A stretch of DNA of 64,000 nucleotides from a virus (IMGVR_UViG_3300042558_003926:1-64000), one strand, 5' to 3'; positions 43,277 through 52,636 are shown, counted from the stretch's first letter. Program-made: numbers and translations. Notes: a model not told the origin generated them from the letters alone.

Positions 43277-45307
43277 ATGCCAACAACTCAAAGACTTAAT
43301 GAAGAATTGGTTTTCATTCTTGAAAGACAAGAACTTTTCCTTGAATCCAAAAAGGAGGGATCTAGCGATTATGTTCTAGAGGGTATTGCTGCTGTTTTCG
43401 GTAAAGAAAATAACAATAATCGAATCTACGAGGAAAAAGAATATCTACCTCACTTGGATTACCTTAGAGATAAGATCAAGCAGAGAAGATTAGTTGGTGA
43501 ATTAGACCACCCTGAAAAATTCGACGTTTCACTTAAGAACATTTCTCATATCATAGAGAAGCTAGATTACGATAAGGGAAATAGACAACTTAAAATTAAA
43601 GTTAGATTATTGGACACCCCTGCTGGAAAAATAGCTAAGAATTTAGTTGATGCTGGAGTTCCTTTATCTATATCTTCTAGAGCTGCTGGATCAGTTGGTG
43701 GAGATAAGAAAGTACAGATTAAAAAGATATTCACTTACGATCTAGTTGCAGATCCTGGTTTTCAAGACGCACAGTTAGAAAGAGTATATGAGAGTGCAGG
43801 TTTCACTTATGAAGAATTCTTCGCAAAGAGAAATAACACTATCCTAAACACACTAACTTGCTTAAATGAATCTCTAGGTCTGGAAAACGAATCCCCAGTG
43901 AAGATATATAGAGTTGAAAACAACGAAGAATTTAATAAACTCGTGAAAACAGACAAAAATAAAACATCCCTTATGGAGAATAATGAATTTGTTACCGCTG
44001 ATGAATTGAATCAATATTCCATCTTTCTTAAGAAGGAAATGGATTCGATGAAAAATGAGCTGACAACTATTAGACAACAAAGAAATTCTATTACTGAATC
44101 TAATAGCGATTATTCTAAATCTTTGGTTAGCCAACTTGAGAATAGAGTAGCTAAGTTAGAGAAATATTCAGAATATCTTGCTGAGAATTTAGATAACGCA
44201 ATTAAATACGGAGAATATCTTGCTGAGAATTTAGATCAGAGCATTAATTACAGTAAGTATTTAGCTGAGAACTTAGATAAGAATATTTCTTATTCTAAAT
44301 ATCTTTCTGAAAACGTAGATAAAAACATTTCTTATTCTAAATATCTTGCTGAGAACGTAGATAAGTCAATCAGCTATACTGAGTATGTAGCAGAGAACGT
44401 AGATAGAAATATCGAATACTCTAAATACTTAGCTGAAAAATTAGACCACTCTATCCAATATTCTGAATATTTAGCTGAAAACGTTGATAACAACATCGCA
44501 TACAGCGAGCATATTGCAGAAAATGTTAATAGCGGAATTGCTTATACCGAGTATGTAGCTGAAAAACTAAACGACGGTATTGAATACAGTGAGTATCTTG
44601 CTGAGAATTTGAGTAAAACTATTTCTTATACTGACTATTTAGCAGAAAATCTAAATAGAGGTTTAGATTACTCGGAGTACTTAGCTGAAAAAGTTAAAAG
44701 AGGTATTGATTACACAGAATACATCGCAGAAAGCATTAATGGCTCAGCATCTGGATTAGATATGGGTACATCTTCTGTTCCTCACGTAGGCAACTTAAGA
44801 GAAAATGTTGATGTTAGCTATCATGCAGGACTAAACGAGTCTGGATTTGCTGGAAGCTACGACAATCTTACTTCAAGAATAGATAATTTGATTGAATCGG
44901 TTAAAACACAAAAAACCGAGTCAAATATAAACGAGGCTGCTTCTAGATTTCAGTCTCAAGCCAATACACAAAAGGCTCAAACAGGTGTTCTAAATGAATC
45001 AATTAACGAAGGAGCAACAGGTCTTAAATTTATTGATGAAATGCCAGAGGAATACACTTCAATTTGGGAGTCTCTAAACGAAGGGCATAAGCAATCAATC
45101 ATTGCTCAAAGCCACTTCTACAGATTAGATACTGCATACCAAATTAAGAATTTCTGGTCTACTCGTCAATTAGGAGCTAAAACTTTCGGAGTTCAAAAAT
45201 TGGACGAGAACGAGAATCTAAATGAAAATAACGCTACGCAAGGCTACTCAAGTGATTATATGAATTACATAGCTTCAGCGTTAGAACAAAAATTTCAAAA
45301 AAGGTAA
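43277..45307 (+). CDS. Prohead protease-scaffold fusion (gp21 + gp22-like)
   Basis: In this 676-aa protein, residues 1-182 resemble the T4-type prohead protease: GELDHPEKFD with His78, PLSISSRAAG with Ser131-134, and YDLVADPGF. A linker with Met233 follows. Residues 296-491 are fourteen 14-residue repeats of YSEYLAENLDxxI type. The C-terminus, YTSIWESLN, then QSHFYRLDTAYQIKNFWSTR, resembles the capsid-binding end of gp22 scaffolds. T4 has protease and scaffold as separate genes. ATG 43973 (Met233) could start a scaffold-only product. Many LNE/INE sites lie in the linker and tail, where the protease could cut. Confidence 0.85.
   Translation: MPTTQRLNEELVFILERQELFLESKKEGSSDYVLEGIAAVFGKENNNNRIYEEKEYLPHLDYLRDKIKQRRLVGELDHPEKFDVSLKNISHIIEKLDYDKGNRQLKIKVRLLDTPAGKIAKNLVDAGVPLSISSRAAGSVGGDKKVQIKKIFTYDLVADPGFQDAQLERVYESAGFTYEEFFAKRNNTILNTLTCLNESLGLENESPVKIYRVENNEEFNKLVKTDKNKTSLMENNEFVTADELNQYSIFLKKEMDSMKNELTTIRQQRNSITESNSDYSKSLVSQLENRVAKLEKYSEYLAENLDNAIKYGEYLAENLDQSINYSKYLAENLDKNISYSKYLSENVDKNISYSKYLAENVDKSISYTEYVAENVDRNIEYSKYLAEKLDHSIQYSEYLAENVDNNIAYSEHIAENVNSGIAYTEYVAEKLNDGIEYSEYLAENLSKTISYTDYLAENLNRGLDYSEYLAEKVKRGIDYTEYIAESINGSASGLDMGTSSVPHVGNLRENVDVSYHAGLNESGFAGSYDNLTSRIDNLIESVKTQKTESNINEAASRFQSQANTQKAQTGVLNESINEGATGLKFIDEMPEEYTSIWESLNEGHKQSIIAQSHFYRLDTAYQIKNFWSTRQLGAKTFGVQKLDENENLNENNATQGYSSDYMNYIASALEQKFQKR
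44162..44749 (+). repeat. Fourteen tandem 42-nt coding repeats (14 residues each) in the scaffold
   Basis: The units read KYSEYLAENLDNAI, KYGEYLAENLDQSI, NYSKYLAENLDKNI, through DYTEYIAESINGSA. Each is two heptads, so the array should form one long coiled coil of about 196 residues. The DNA copies differ at many silent positions, so the protein pattern is kept by selection and not by recent duplication alone. Confidence 0.92.
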
Positions 45308-45325
45308 AAAAAATAGAAAACAATC

Positions 45326-47065
45326 ATGAAACTGATTAACGAACAAGAAATCTATGATACCTGGTCTCCGATTATCGAGAGCAAAGCTGGTATCACAGAA
45401 GAAAGCAAAAAAGGTTGGTTGACTAAATACTGTCACTACCATTCATTAAACGAATCTGCTGGAGCTTATAACACTCTTGGTGTTGTAAACGGTATGGGTA
45501 ACGTTGCCCCACCAGCATTCCCTGGTGCTACTATTGGTGGTACTTCATTCTCAACAGGCGCTAACGCTGGTTTCTACAACACAGCTTGGCAAGGATCTGG
45601 AGATAAATTCCCTTCACTTCTTCCATTGGCTATTCAGGTAGCTGCGAAGACTGTAGGTTTTGATATCGTTCCAGTTATTCCTATGTCTGGTCCTACTGGT
45701 ATCTTGTCTTACTTAGACTACGTATACGCAGGTGGTAAAACTAACGCTGCTACTGCTGCTACATCTGGAGACAGTTTAGCAAAAGCTCCAGCTATGATTA
45801 AATTCCCAGTTTATCAAACTGCTTTAGGTACTGGTGTTACTGGTGCTACTGCAGGTACATTTACTGTTGGACAAAATTACGCTCTTACTAACGGTGGTAC
45901 AATAAACTTATTGTTTGTTGGTCTATCAAGAATTGACGGTTTCCCTATATTCGAGATCAATCCTTCTACAGTTGGTGGTGTAACTGGTATAACTGATGGC
46001 TATAACGTAGCTGGTATCATCAACGGTACTCCTGCTCAAGTAGGTTCTAGCGGATTCTATACTGGTGCTACTTCAGTTAACTACTTAGCTCAGTTAGTTA
46101 AAGGTCTAGAAGATCACATCCAAGGTTTCTCCGGTGCTGGTTTCAATAACACCGACGCTTGGCAAGGTCCTTACGTAGATGGTACTAAGACTTACAACCC
46201 GATGTTAAGAGGTGTTGGTGAGTCTACTTACTACAACTCAATGGGTCTATCGACTTTCACTAAGTTCGTAGAAGCTGAAACTTTCCAAGTAGCTGCTTCT
46301 GTTACAACTGAGCAAATCCAAGACCTTAACAAACAATTCGGTATCGACGTTATCTCAATGATCGAGAACGCATTGGTTAATGAGGTATCTCAGTCTATTA
46401 ACAAGCACATCCTTTCTAGAGCATTCGCTTTAGGTTGGTCTAACCACATCCAGTTCAACAATGTTGAAAACCAAAACTTGAACTTGAACTTGGTAATCGG
46501 TGGTGGTTCTGGTACTACATCAGCTTACGTTAAGAAAGACGATACTACTGGAACTATGGTTATCCCTGGTGGTCCTGCTTCAGGAGGTTACGAGAACTTG
46601 TCAACTTTACAAAGAAGACTATTCTCAAGAATCCTTGCAGCTGCAAACGTAGTAGCTAACAGAGGTCGTAGAGGTCCTGCTAACTTCATCGTTACTAACG
46701 CTGCAGTAGCAAGTGCACTTCAAGATATCTCTCAGTTCACTTTCGCTCCATTCTCTAACACGTTAACTCAAAATAACGGTACTTTATACCCTGTAGGTTC
46801 ACTTGCTGGTATGACCGTTTACGTAGATCAGAACATGAGATACGACGATACACGTGTATGTATTGGTAGAAAAGGTGGTGACGATGAGCCAGGATTGAAA
46901 TTCATGCCTTACATGATGGCTGAGTCAATTCAGACTATCTCTGAAGGTACAATGTCACCTAAAATCGCGGTTAAATCAAGATACGCTCTAGTTGAAGCTG
47001 GTTTCTTACCAGAGACTATGTACTTGACATTCTATGTTAACGTACCTGCTGGAGGTTTAGCTTAA
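45326..47065 (+). CDS. 23: Major capsid protein (gp23-like)
   Basis: This 579-aa protein has an N-terminal segment (MKLINEQEIYDTWSPIIESK ... YHSLNESAGAYN) that mirrors T4 gp23, whose first 65 residues are removed at LTE-AEIGG. Here cleavage is expected after Glu43 in SLNE-SAG. MSGPTGILSYLDYVYAGGK, then the HK97-fold body and FVTNAAVASAL-type blocks (NFIVTNAAVASALQDI), are typical. Codon choice is smoother and more GC-ended than its neighbours, as expected for the most abundant protein. A strong terminator follows. Confidence 0.93.
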   Translation: MKLINEQEIYDTWSPIIESKAGITEESKKGWLTKYCHYHSLNESAGAYNTLGVVNGMGNVAPPAFPGATIGGTSFSTGANAGFYNTAWQGSGDKFPSLLPLAIQVAAKTVGFDIVPVIPMSGPTGILSYLDYVYAGGKTNAATAATSGDSLAKAPAMIKFPVYQTALGTGVTGATAGTFTVGQNYALTNGGTINLLFVGLSRIDGFPIFEINPSTVGGVTGITDGYNVAGIINGTPAQVGSSGFYTGATSVNYLAQLVKGLEDHIQGFSGAGFNNTDAWQGPYVDGTKTYNPMLRGVGESTYYNSMGLSTFTKFVEAETFQVAASVTTEQIQDLNKQFGIDVISMIENALVNEVSQSINKHILSRAFALGWSNHIQFNNVENQNLNLNLVIGGGSGTTSAYVKKDDTTGTMVIPGGPASGGYENLSTLQRRLFSRILAAANVVANRGRRGPANFIVTNAAVASALQDISQFTFAPFSNTLTQNNGTLYPVGSLAGMTVYVDQNMRYDDTRVCIGRKGGDDEPGLKFMPYMMAESIQTISEGTMSPKIAVKSRYALVEAGFLPETMYLTFYVNVPAGGLA

Positions 47066-47088
47066 TCTTAACCACATAAGCACATATT

Positions 47089-47118
47089 AAAACCCTAGGC
47101 TCAGCCTAGGGTTTTTTT
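47089..47118 (+). terminator. Strong Rho-independent terminator after capsid gene
   Basis: 12-bp stem aaaaccctaggc / gcctagggtttt with loop tca and a T-run, 23 nt after the capsid stop. Confidence 0.95.
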
Positions 47119-47127
47119 GTGTAGATG

Positions 47128-47138
47128 GGATATATAGA
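47128..47138 (+). promoter_or_regulatory. Late promoter box GGATATATAGA
   Basis: TATATA at 47131-47136, 25 nt before ATG 47161 and 10 nt after the capsid terminator. A longer frame starting at 47125 would run through the promoter and is not used here. Confidence 0.75.
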
Positions 47139-47160
47139 GAGTAGAAAAGTATTACACCAT

Positions 47161-48324
47161 ATGAAAAATATACCATCATTTAAAGAATTTAATCAGTATT
47201 CGGACTATATCGAAACAACTAACGAAAGCACGTTAAACGAGCTTAGAAATTTAGAAGGTGCAGATCCTATACATTCGGTTAACGAGGGCCACGTAATGAA
47301 CGCAGCCAAAAATTTTCTTTCCAAGTTTTTTCTAGGTCCTCTTTCTAGAGTAGGAGCTATAGATCAGGCTAGAAAAATAATTCTTGAATTGGAATTAGAT
47401 CTTATAGAAAAAAGAAACGATTTTGAGCTTGAGATGGAAGAGATAGAGAATAAAATCGATGAGTTAATAAAGATAAACGATAAAGAAAAAATAGTTTCTT
47501 TAGAAAGAGAAAGAGAGCTAAAAGCTAAACAAATGGATGCTTATGTTAAAGCACAAAAACTTAAGCTTGAAAAATCAAAAGATGTTGCAAGAAAAATAGT
47601 AGACGGTAATGCTAGAAGAAAAGAATACTTAGAAGCTGGGTATGCTGAGGATGAAATAGCTATAGCTGAACTTGAATATAAGTTAGCTTCCCAGAGAATC
47701 GAAGATAAATCCGAACTTGGCGAATACGAAGCAAAAGTTAAGAAGGCTAAAGAAGAAGCAGATGCTAAGGCAGCTCAAATGAAAGATAATGCAGAAAAGG
47801 ATGCAGGGAAGAATGCAGGAAAAACTGGATCTTCCGAAGATGAACCAGAGGACCTATCTTTAGATCCTCAGGAAGAGAAGAAAAAAGTTGCTGGTAGAAA
47901 ATATAAGGATATTATAACCAGAAAAAATGAGCTAACAAAGGAGATTGCCGATCTTAGATCTGATTTGGAGAGGAAATTAAGTAAATTCAAATCGAGAGTT
48001 TCTGGAAATGCTGCTGCGGGTAAGAAGGAATCTAAATATGCTGAATCGATTAAGATTGAGTTATTAGAGATTTGTTCAGCTCTTGATTCGAAAATAAATC
48101 TTCTTACGACCCTTAGAAATCTAGGTAAAACCGAGAGGGAAATAGATAGAAAATTAGGTAAAGAATCAGAATTTACCCAACTAGCAGATAAGATCAATCA
48201 GAGTATCTTGGATGGTGAAGATGCAAATTCAGGGACAAAGAAAATTATTTCTGATTTATTTGGATCGTCCCAAGTTACCCCTCAATCTATAGAAGAGGCT
48301 ATGAGAAAAATAACCGAAAATTAA
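47161..48324 (+). CDS. Coiled-coil late protein, probably internal head protein
   Basis: The start is set at ATG 47161 because 47125 lies in the promoter. The N-terminus MKNIPSFKEFNQYSDYIETT has NE/LE sites (TTNE, TLNE, NLE-G, SVNE-G) in the first 50 residues. Then come a short hydrophobic helix (AKNFLSKFFLGPLSRVG) and a very long Lys/Glu coiled coil (about residues 65-300). It resembles the next gene in plan: leader, hydrophobic helix, coiled coil. It is likely packaged with DNA and processed by the prohead protease; the function is not recognised. Confidence 0.65.
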   Translation: MKNIPSFKEFNQYSDYIETTNESTLNELRNLEGADPIHSVNEGHVMNAAKNFLSKFFLGPLSRVGAIDQARKIILELELDLIEKRNDFELEMEEIENKIDELIKINDKEKIVSLERERELKAKQMDAYVKAQKLKLEKSKDVARKIVDGNARRKEYLEAGYAEDEIAIAELEYKLASQRIEDKSELGEYEAKVKKAKEEADAKAAQMKDNAEKDAGKNAGKTGSSEDEPEDLSLDPQEEKKKVAGRKYKDIITRKNELTKEIADLRSDLERKLSKFKSRVSGNAAAGKKESKYAESIKIELLEICSALDSKINLLTTLRNLGKTEREIDRKLGKESEFTQLADKINQSILDGEDANSGTKKIISDLFGSSQVTPQSIEEAMRKITEN

Positions 48325-48334
48325 TTCTCTTAAT

Positions 48335-49225
48335 ATGACATTACTTAAATTTAAAGATTGGGATAACCTGAACGAAGCTAATGTTTTTGATAAAATCAAA
48401 ACATGGTTTAGCACTAATTTTGGTGGAGTTCTTTCAAGGATCGAGGATCTTTTAAGCGAATATAGATCGGCAGAAACTGATTACGTAGATGAATGGGGGA
48501 AGATTGTCGAAGAAATTGACAAACTGGAACTTCAGAGAGCTCAAACTAAATCCGATCCTGCGGAGGTTAAAAAAATAGACCGATACATTCAAAGAAATCG
48601 TCAGTTAATTGAGGATATGAAAAAAGCTCATGTTAAAAAGATAGATCACTTGATGGTGAAGGTCAAAAAAGAAATAGCAGATAGCAGAAAGCTTCAAAGC
48701 TATTGGGAAGTTAATAAAACAAGGATTGACGCCGAGGTTGCTGATGATATGCTAAAAAGATCTAAACAGCTGGCTAATGTCGATCTTTCTGGATCTCTTT
48801 ATTCTAAATACAAAGAAGCTGTTATGAAAGCTAGAGAGAAGGATCTCGAATTTAAAGAAAAATACGGGGATCTTTTGGCTGGACAGAAAAAACCACAAGC
48901 TACTCCGTCTTCTAAGACGAGCAAGAGTGGTTTCAGTGAAGCTGCATTGGATCTTTACATTTCAATGTCTCTAAGTGATTTTACTAAGGAAGTGGAGGAT
49001 TTAGATTCAAAGGAAAAGAAAGAGGTAACTTCATACCTTCTTAAACAAAGGAATGATCTGTATGTCCAGATGGAAATGGAGAAAGAATCAGCTAATTTAA
49101 TGTTTACCAATGATGAGATCAAAAGAGATGAACTAGGTAAAATGCTTAAGGAAATCAGAGAAAAATATATGGATCAAATTAGAGATCTTAGATCAAAAAT
49201 AACTATATCTAGGAAAAATGCTTAG
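48335..49225 (+). CDS. Coiled-coil late protein, second of a related set
   Basis: This 296-aa protein starts MTLLKFKDWDNLNE-ANVFDK, a short leader with an LNE-A site. An amphipathic segment (KIKTWFSTNFGGVLSRIEDL) precedes long charged helices, matching the layout of the preceding gene. It overlaps the next gene by 8 nt. It is proposed as a minor internal head protein. Confidence 0.62.
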   Translation: MTLLKFKDWDNLNEANVFDKIKTWFSTNFGGVLSRIEDLLSEYRSAETDYVDEWGKIVEEIDKLELQRAQTKSDPAEVKKIDRYIQRNRQLIEDMKKAHVKKIDHLMVKVKKEIADSRKLQSYWEVNKTRIDAEVADDMLKRSKQLANVDLSGSLYSKYKEAVMKAREKDLEFKEKYGDLLAGQKKPQATPSSKTSKSGFSEAALDLYISMSLSDFTKEVEDLDSKEKKEVTSYLLKQRNDLYVQMEMEKESANLMFTNDEIKRDELGKMLKEIREKYMDQIRDLRSKITISRKNA

Positions 49226-49475
49226 TTTTTATGATTTCATGAACGAGGACGATAGCGAAAAAACTAAAGTTCAACAGATAAAGTTAGATCTTGCTAAAAA
49301 GTTTGATGCAATAGGGATTGCTAAAAATGAAAAAAAGCCAGACGATATCAATTCAGAGATTAAGAGTATAGATAAGCAAGCAGCTCTTTATTTGGAGATT
49401 TCCAACATGATGAAATTATTATCTGCGGAAATTAAGAAAGCTGGTACCACTAAAAAATCAACCAATATATACTAA
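49218..49475 (+). CDS. Small late protein with MNE leader
   Basis: This 85-aa protein starts MLSFYDFMNE-DDSEKT, again a hydrophobic leader ending in NE. The rest is a Lys/Ile-rich helix (VQQIKLDLAKKFDAIGIAKN, then NMMKLLSAEIKKAG). It lies between coiled-coil genes. A tatata element at 49466-49471 sits 13 nt before the next ATG and might be a weak promoter. Confidence 0.62.
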   Translation: MLSFYDFMNEDDSEKTKVQQIKLDLAKKFDAIGIAKNEKKPDDINSEIKSIDKQAALYLEISNMMKLLSAEIKKAGTTKKSTNIY

Positions 49476-49483
49476 AAGAATAT

Positions 49484-51994
49484 ATGAAAAATCCTTATTT
49501 AAATAATCTAGTAGCTAGCAGAATATTCGAAGGTCACTATACAAAACTATTCGAAAATGAGAAAGTTGATTCTCTAGCAAGCAAGCTAGCTGACAATGCT
49601 CTTAATGTTTTTAAGGTATTAACTTTCGATCTTGCTCCTAAAAGGGATAGAAACCCTGATGTTATTAGGGTTAAGTTATCAGATATTGCTAATTCGGATA
49701 GCGTTAAACAAATGACTGCTAAGCTACTTGATTATGCCGACGATAATGAATTGGTTAATGCTAAATACGCTGAATCTAAAAGACTCTATCTTGAGTGTTT
49801 AAAAAAGCTATGTGATGCTTTAGAAAGAATAGCGGAGATAAGCAAGGAAAAAGGAGAGACGATTATTAAAGGATTTAAGCTATCCCCTACCAAATTACAG
49901 AACATCATAGATAATATAGCAAAACAAGCAGAGGAAGAAACTAAGCTTAAAGCTGCTAATGAATCTGATCTATATGATTACTATGAGGATATTAACGAAT
50001 CTATTTTAGTTGGGTACAGAGGCAGAATAGAAAAAATCAAGAAGCTATTAACCAACCTTATTACTTCCGCTGAAGGAAAGGACCAGAAAAATGGATACGG
50101 AAGGGACTGGAAAAGAACTTTTATAGACCTTGACGAGAAAAGAAAAGTATTAGATATAACTAGATCGGGATTCGGTGAAAAGGACAAGAAAACTCTAGAT
50201 GACCTAGAAAAGCAGGTAACTAAATACCAAACGGAATTTAATGATGCCCTTTTGCAGGCTGCTAATAGATCTCTACAATCACTAGAAGACGACGAGGAGG
50301 TTTATAAACTCTATTCCGATGTAACTGAGCTTGCAACCGAGGCTTTGGATCTACTTACTAGAGCAAAATCCCAGTATGAAATAGCATACAAAGAAATCTT
50401 AGATCAGCACGAAGTTGAGGAGAGCACATTCCTTAAATCTCTATTCCCACTAAAAAGAGGAGACAAAGATACTAATCCTAAAATAAAAGGAAGCAATTTG
50501 ATATATTCCATTCAACTTGCTTTATGTCACGGTATCCCATCTGCTGATAAGCTTATTAAATCTAAAAAAGGACCTAATGGTATTTATGGACCGGCAACTA
50601 CTGCTGTGGTAGCCAGTCTTCAAAAATTATCGGGGAATAAAAATACAAACGGTCAGCTTGACAAGGCTCTTCTAGATTCAATTTTAGCCTCTGATTGGGT
50701 TCAAGTAAAAGACAAGAAAGCGATCGAGAGTGCTTTAGAAATAATTAGATCAAAGACCAACGAGTCCGAATTCTATGGGTATCAGGATAACGTGATGAGC
50801 ATGGATTATTTTCTATCGATTAATGAAAGCAAGATCGTTATAAACAATTCAGAATTTGAGAAGGAGCTTACTTCTCAATATAAAACGGCTTCCGCTGCTC
50901 CTAGCACGGAGGGATCTTCTAAAGGGTCTTCATCTTCTAAAAAAAATGCTGGCTCTAGTGTTAAGGAATTAGCTAAAAAACTTAGAACCGTTTATGGTAT
51001 GAAAATAGAATCTGACGATTTTGTTAAGACCGACGGGACACTGAAATCATCATATACCCCCGGGTTTGTAAGTGCATGGACAAAAGCAATAGATAAAGTA
51101 GGGGAATCTGCTAAAGAATACGGATACTTCTTTTATGATGGCGGACTATATCCTATTAAAAGTAAATACTCTTCTCTGAAAAGACCAAGCAATTGGGAAA
51201 AATGGTCTGTTGTCAGACAAGCAAAATCATTTAATTCTGAGGATGCCTCGGACTTTCTATCTGATTATATGAAATCATGGAAAAGTTTTGGTAAGGTTAA
51301 AGGGGAGGAAAGATACCAGGCAATCAAATCTATTATCAAAAAGAGAGGGGATTCCGATTTAGCAACAGCATATGAATTGATGGACTCTTCAATTCTAAAT
51401 AAAAGCATACCCTATATTGACTTTGATGATCTAAAAGGAAATATCACCAAGGCATTTAATATAGCCCTACAGAAGGGAGAAAAATCCCCAGATCTAGGAG
51501 CTGAAGATTTTTGTGCAGTCAACGATTTCCTTATTATGATTTCTAGTGCAGTTTCTTTCGATGGCAAGAAATTTATAAGCTGTGTTAAATGGATACATGA
51601 CCATGTTCTGGGAGAGGTTACAGCTAAGAGAATAGCTAATGATTCTATTATATTCCTTAAGACTGGAGGTTTCTCCGGTGTAGACGAGATTCTTTCCTAT
51701 AATAGTACAGGTATAATTCTTAGAGACGTAACCACCAAATCTGGAATAAAATCTTTAATCGACAGAGTAAGAAAATTAATTCTAAAGGATCCTACTAAGG
51801 ACTTACCCGGATTTAAGTATCTTATAGACATGGATGATGACGACGATCTAGGAAAAAGTACTCTTTCTTTGAATTGTAAATACATTGCGTGTGAGATTTA
51901 TCCAATAGTAAATTCTCACGTAAAAAGGATGAATGCAAATTCCTTCGAAAAAGTTCCGCAGTCTAAATTCGGCAAGTGCGTAGATATTAGCTAA
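49484..51994 (+). CDS. Large late protein with a second peptidoglycan-binding-like domain
   Basis: This 836-aa protein has a leader MKNPYLNNLVASRIFE-GHYT containing an IFE-G site, then helical regions. Near residues 335-405 there is a PG_binding_1-like unit (LIYSIQLALCHGIPS, GPNGIYGPATTAVVASLQ, NGQLDKALLDSIL). A Ser/Lys linker (STEGSSKGSSSSKK) near 480 separates a C-terminal globular region with YGYFFYDGGLYPIKSKYSSL. It resembles the 876-aa protein at 24941 in combining leader, PG-binding unit and long helices. Cell-wall binding during ejection is possible. Confidence 0.62.
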   Translation: MKNPYLNNLVASRIFEGHYTKLFENEKVDSLASKLADNALNVFKVLTFDLAPKRDRNPDVIRVKLSDIANSDSVKQMTAKLLDYADDNELVNAKYAESKRLYLECLKKLCDALERIAEISKEKGETIIKGFKLSPTKLQNIIDNIAKQAEEETKLKAANESDLYDYYEDINESILVGYRGRIEKIKKLLTNLITSAEGKDQKNGYGRDWKRTFIDLDEKRKVLDITRSGFGEKDKKTLDDLEKQVTKYQTEFNDALLQAANRSLQSLEDDEEVYKLYSDVTELATEALDLLTRAKSQYEIAYKEILDQHEVEESTFLKSLFPLKRGDKDTNPKIKGSNLIYSIQLALCHGIPSADKLIKSKKGPNGIYGPATTAVVASLQKLSGNKNTNGQLDKALLDSILASDWVQVKDKKAIESALEIIRSKTNESEFYGYQDNVMSMDYFLSINESKIVINNSEFEKELTSQYKTASAAPSTEGSSKGSSSSKKNAGSSVKELAKKLRTVYGMKIESDDFVKTDGTLKSSYTPGFVSAWTKAIDKVGESAKEYGYFFYDGGLYPIKSKYSSLKRPSNWEKWSVVRQAKSFNSEDASDFLSDYMKSWKSFGKVKGEERYQAIKSIIKKRGDSDLATAYELMDSSILNKSIPYIDFDDLKGNITKAFNIALQKGEKSPDLGAEDFCAVNDFLIMISSAVSFDGKKFISCVKWIHDHVLGEVTAKRIANDSIIFLKTGGFSGVDEILSYNSTGIILRDVTTKSGIKSLIDRVRKLILKDPTKDLPGFKYLIDMDDDDDLGKSTLSLNCKYIACEIYPIVNSHVKRMNANSFEKVPQSKFGKCVDIS

Positions 51995-52026
51995 TTTTTT
52001 AGTCCCGTTTATCTTTATTATATTTG
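51995..52026 (+). promoter_or_regulatory. Metabolic-class promoter before nucleotide kinase
   Basis: TTTTTTAGTCCCG (51995-52007) and TATATTTG (52019-52026), a perfect TAnnTTTG element, 24 nt apart start to start. Confidence 0.7.
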
Positions 52027-52065
52027 CTGTATGAAATCTATAGTGGTTTCTGCAATATAATTTTT

Positions 52066-52635
52066 ATGATTTATGTATTTGAGGGTGCTAGAAATAGTGG
52101 TAAAACCTATTTAAGCAATTACGTATCTAAAAAATATAACATCCAGCGTTTTCAATTTAACTTTGGGGGTTACTTTAATCTTCTTGGATTAAAAAGTAGT
52201 GACAATAGGGAAGCTCATTCGTTTTCTATGGGAAAGGAATTAATGCTTCTTCAATTAGCTAGAGAGTTTTCTTTTGAATTTCCCGACTTTATTCACGATA
52301 GAGGGATAGTCACAGTGTTAGCCTGGGGATTATATGAGAATAGGATCACTAAGGACGATCTCATAAACCAGATTGACTACATCGAAAAAAATAATCTTCT
52401 GGACGGAATTTATATAATTAGGATTAAGGGTAAAAACCCGAATCGTGCAGATAGAGATAAAGATCAATGGGACTTTGCCGATTCAGATAACGGCGAATCT
52501 GAATGCTTTGAAATGGTTTTTAGTGAATTAGAAAAAAGAAAGATATTCAAGGTTTTTACCGTCAATAACACATTTGATTCGGATGGACTAAGAGAGATTG
52601 ATAACCTATTTAATTTTATAAATACAACAGAATAA
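52066..52635 (+). CDS. Thymidylate kinase-like nucleoside monophosphate kinase
   Basis: The start is taken at ATG 52066; a frame from TTG 52024 would overlap the promoter. P-loop MIYVFEGARNSGKT opens the 189-aa protein. FPDFIHDRGIVTVLAWGLYE carries the DRx motif of thymidylate/deoxynucleoside kinases, and KNPNRADRDKDQWDF looks like a lid. It should phosphorylate a dNMP; which one is unclear. It is followed after 1 nt by the asparagine synthetase. Confidence 0.72.
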   Translation: MIYVFEGARNSGKTYLSNYVSKKYNIQRFQFNFGGYFNLLGLKSSDNREAHSFSMGKELMLLQLAREFSFEFPDFIHDRGIVTVLAWGLYENRITKDDLINQIDYIEKNNLLDGIYIIRIKGKNPNRADRDKDQWDFADSDNGESECFEMVFSELEKRKIFKVFTVNNTFDSDGLREIDNLFNFINTTE

Positions 52636-52636
52636 A

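Noticed and set aside
42875-43330. Minus-strand open frame of 151 aa across a gene boundary
   Set aside because: It covers the end of the 905-aa gene, a late promoter and the protease start; its composition is that of antisense DNA.
44162-44749. 42-nt periodic DNA as a CRISPR-like array
   Set aside because: No constant repeat with variable spacers; the period is a 14-residue coiled-coil repeat in a continuous frame.
47125-47160. Upstream start at 47125 for the coiled-coil protein
   Set aside because: It would place the GGATATATAGA promoter inside the coding region; ATG 47161 follows at the usual distance.
52024-52065. TTG start at 52024 for the nucleotide kinase
   Set aside because: It overlaps the TATATTTG promoter element; ATG 52066 starts directly at the P-loop strand.
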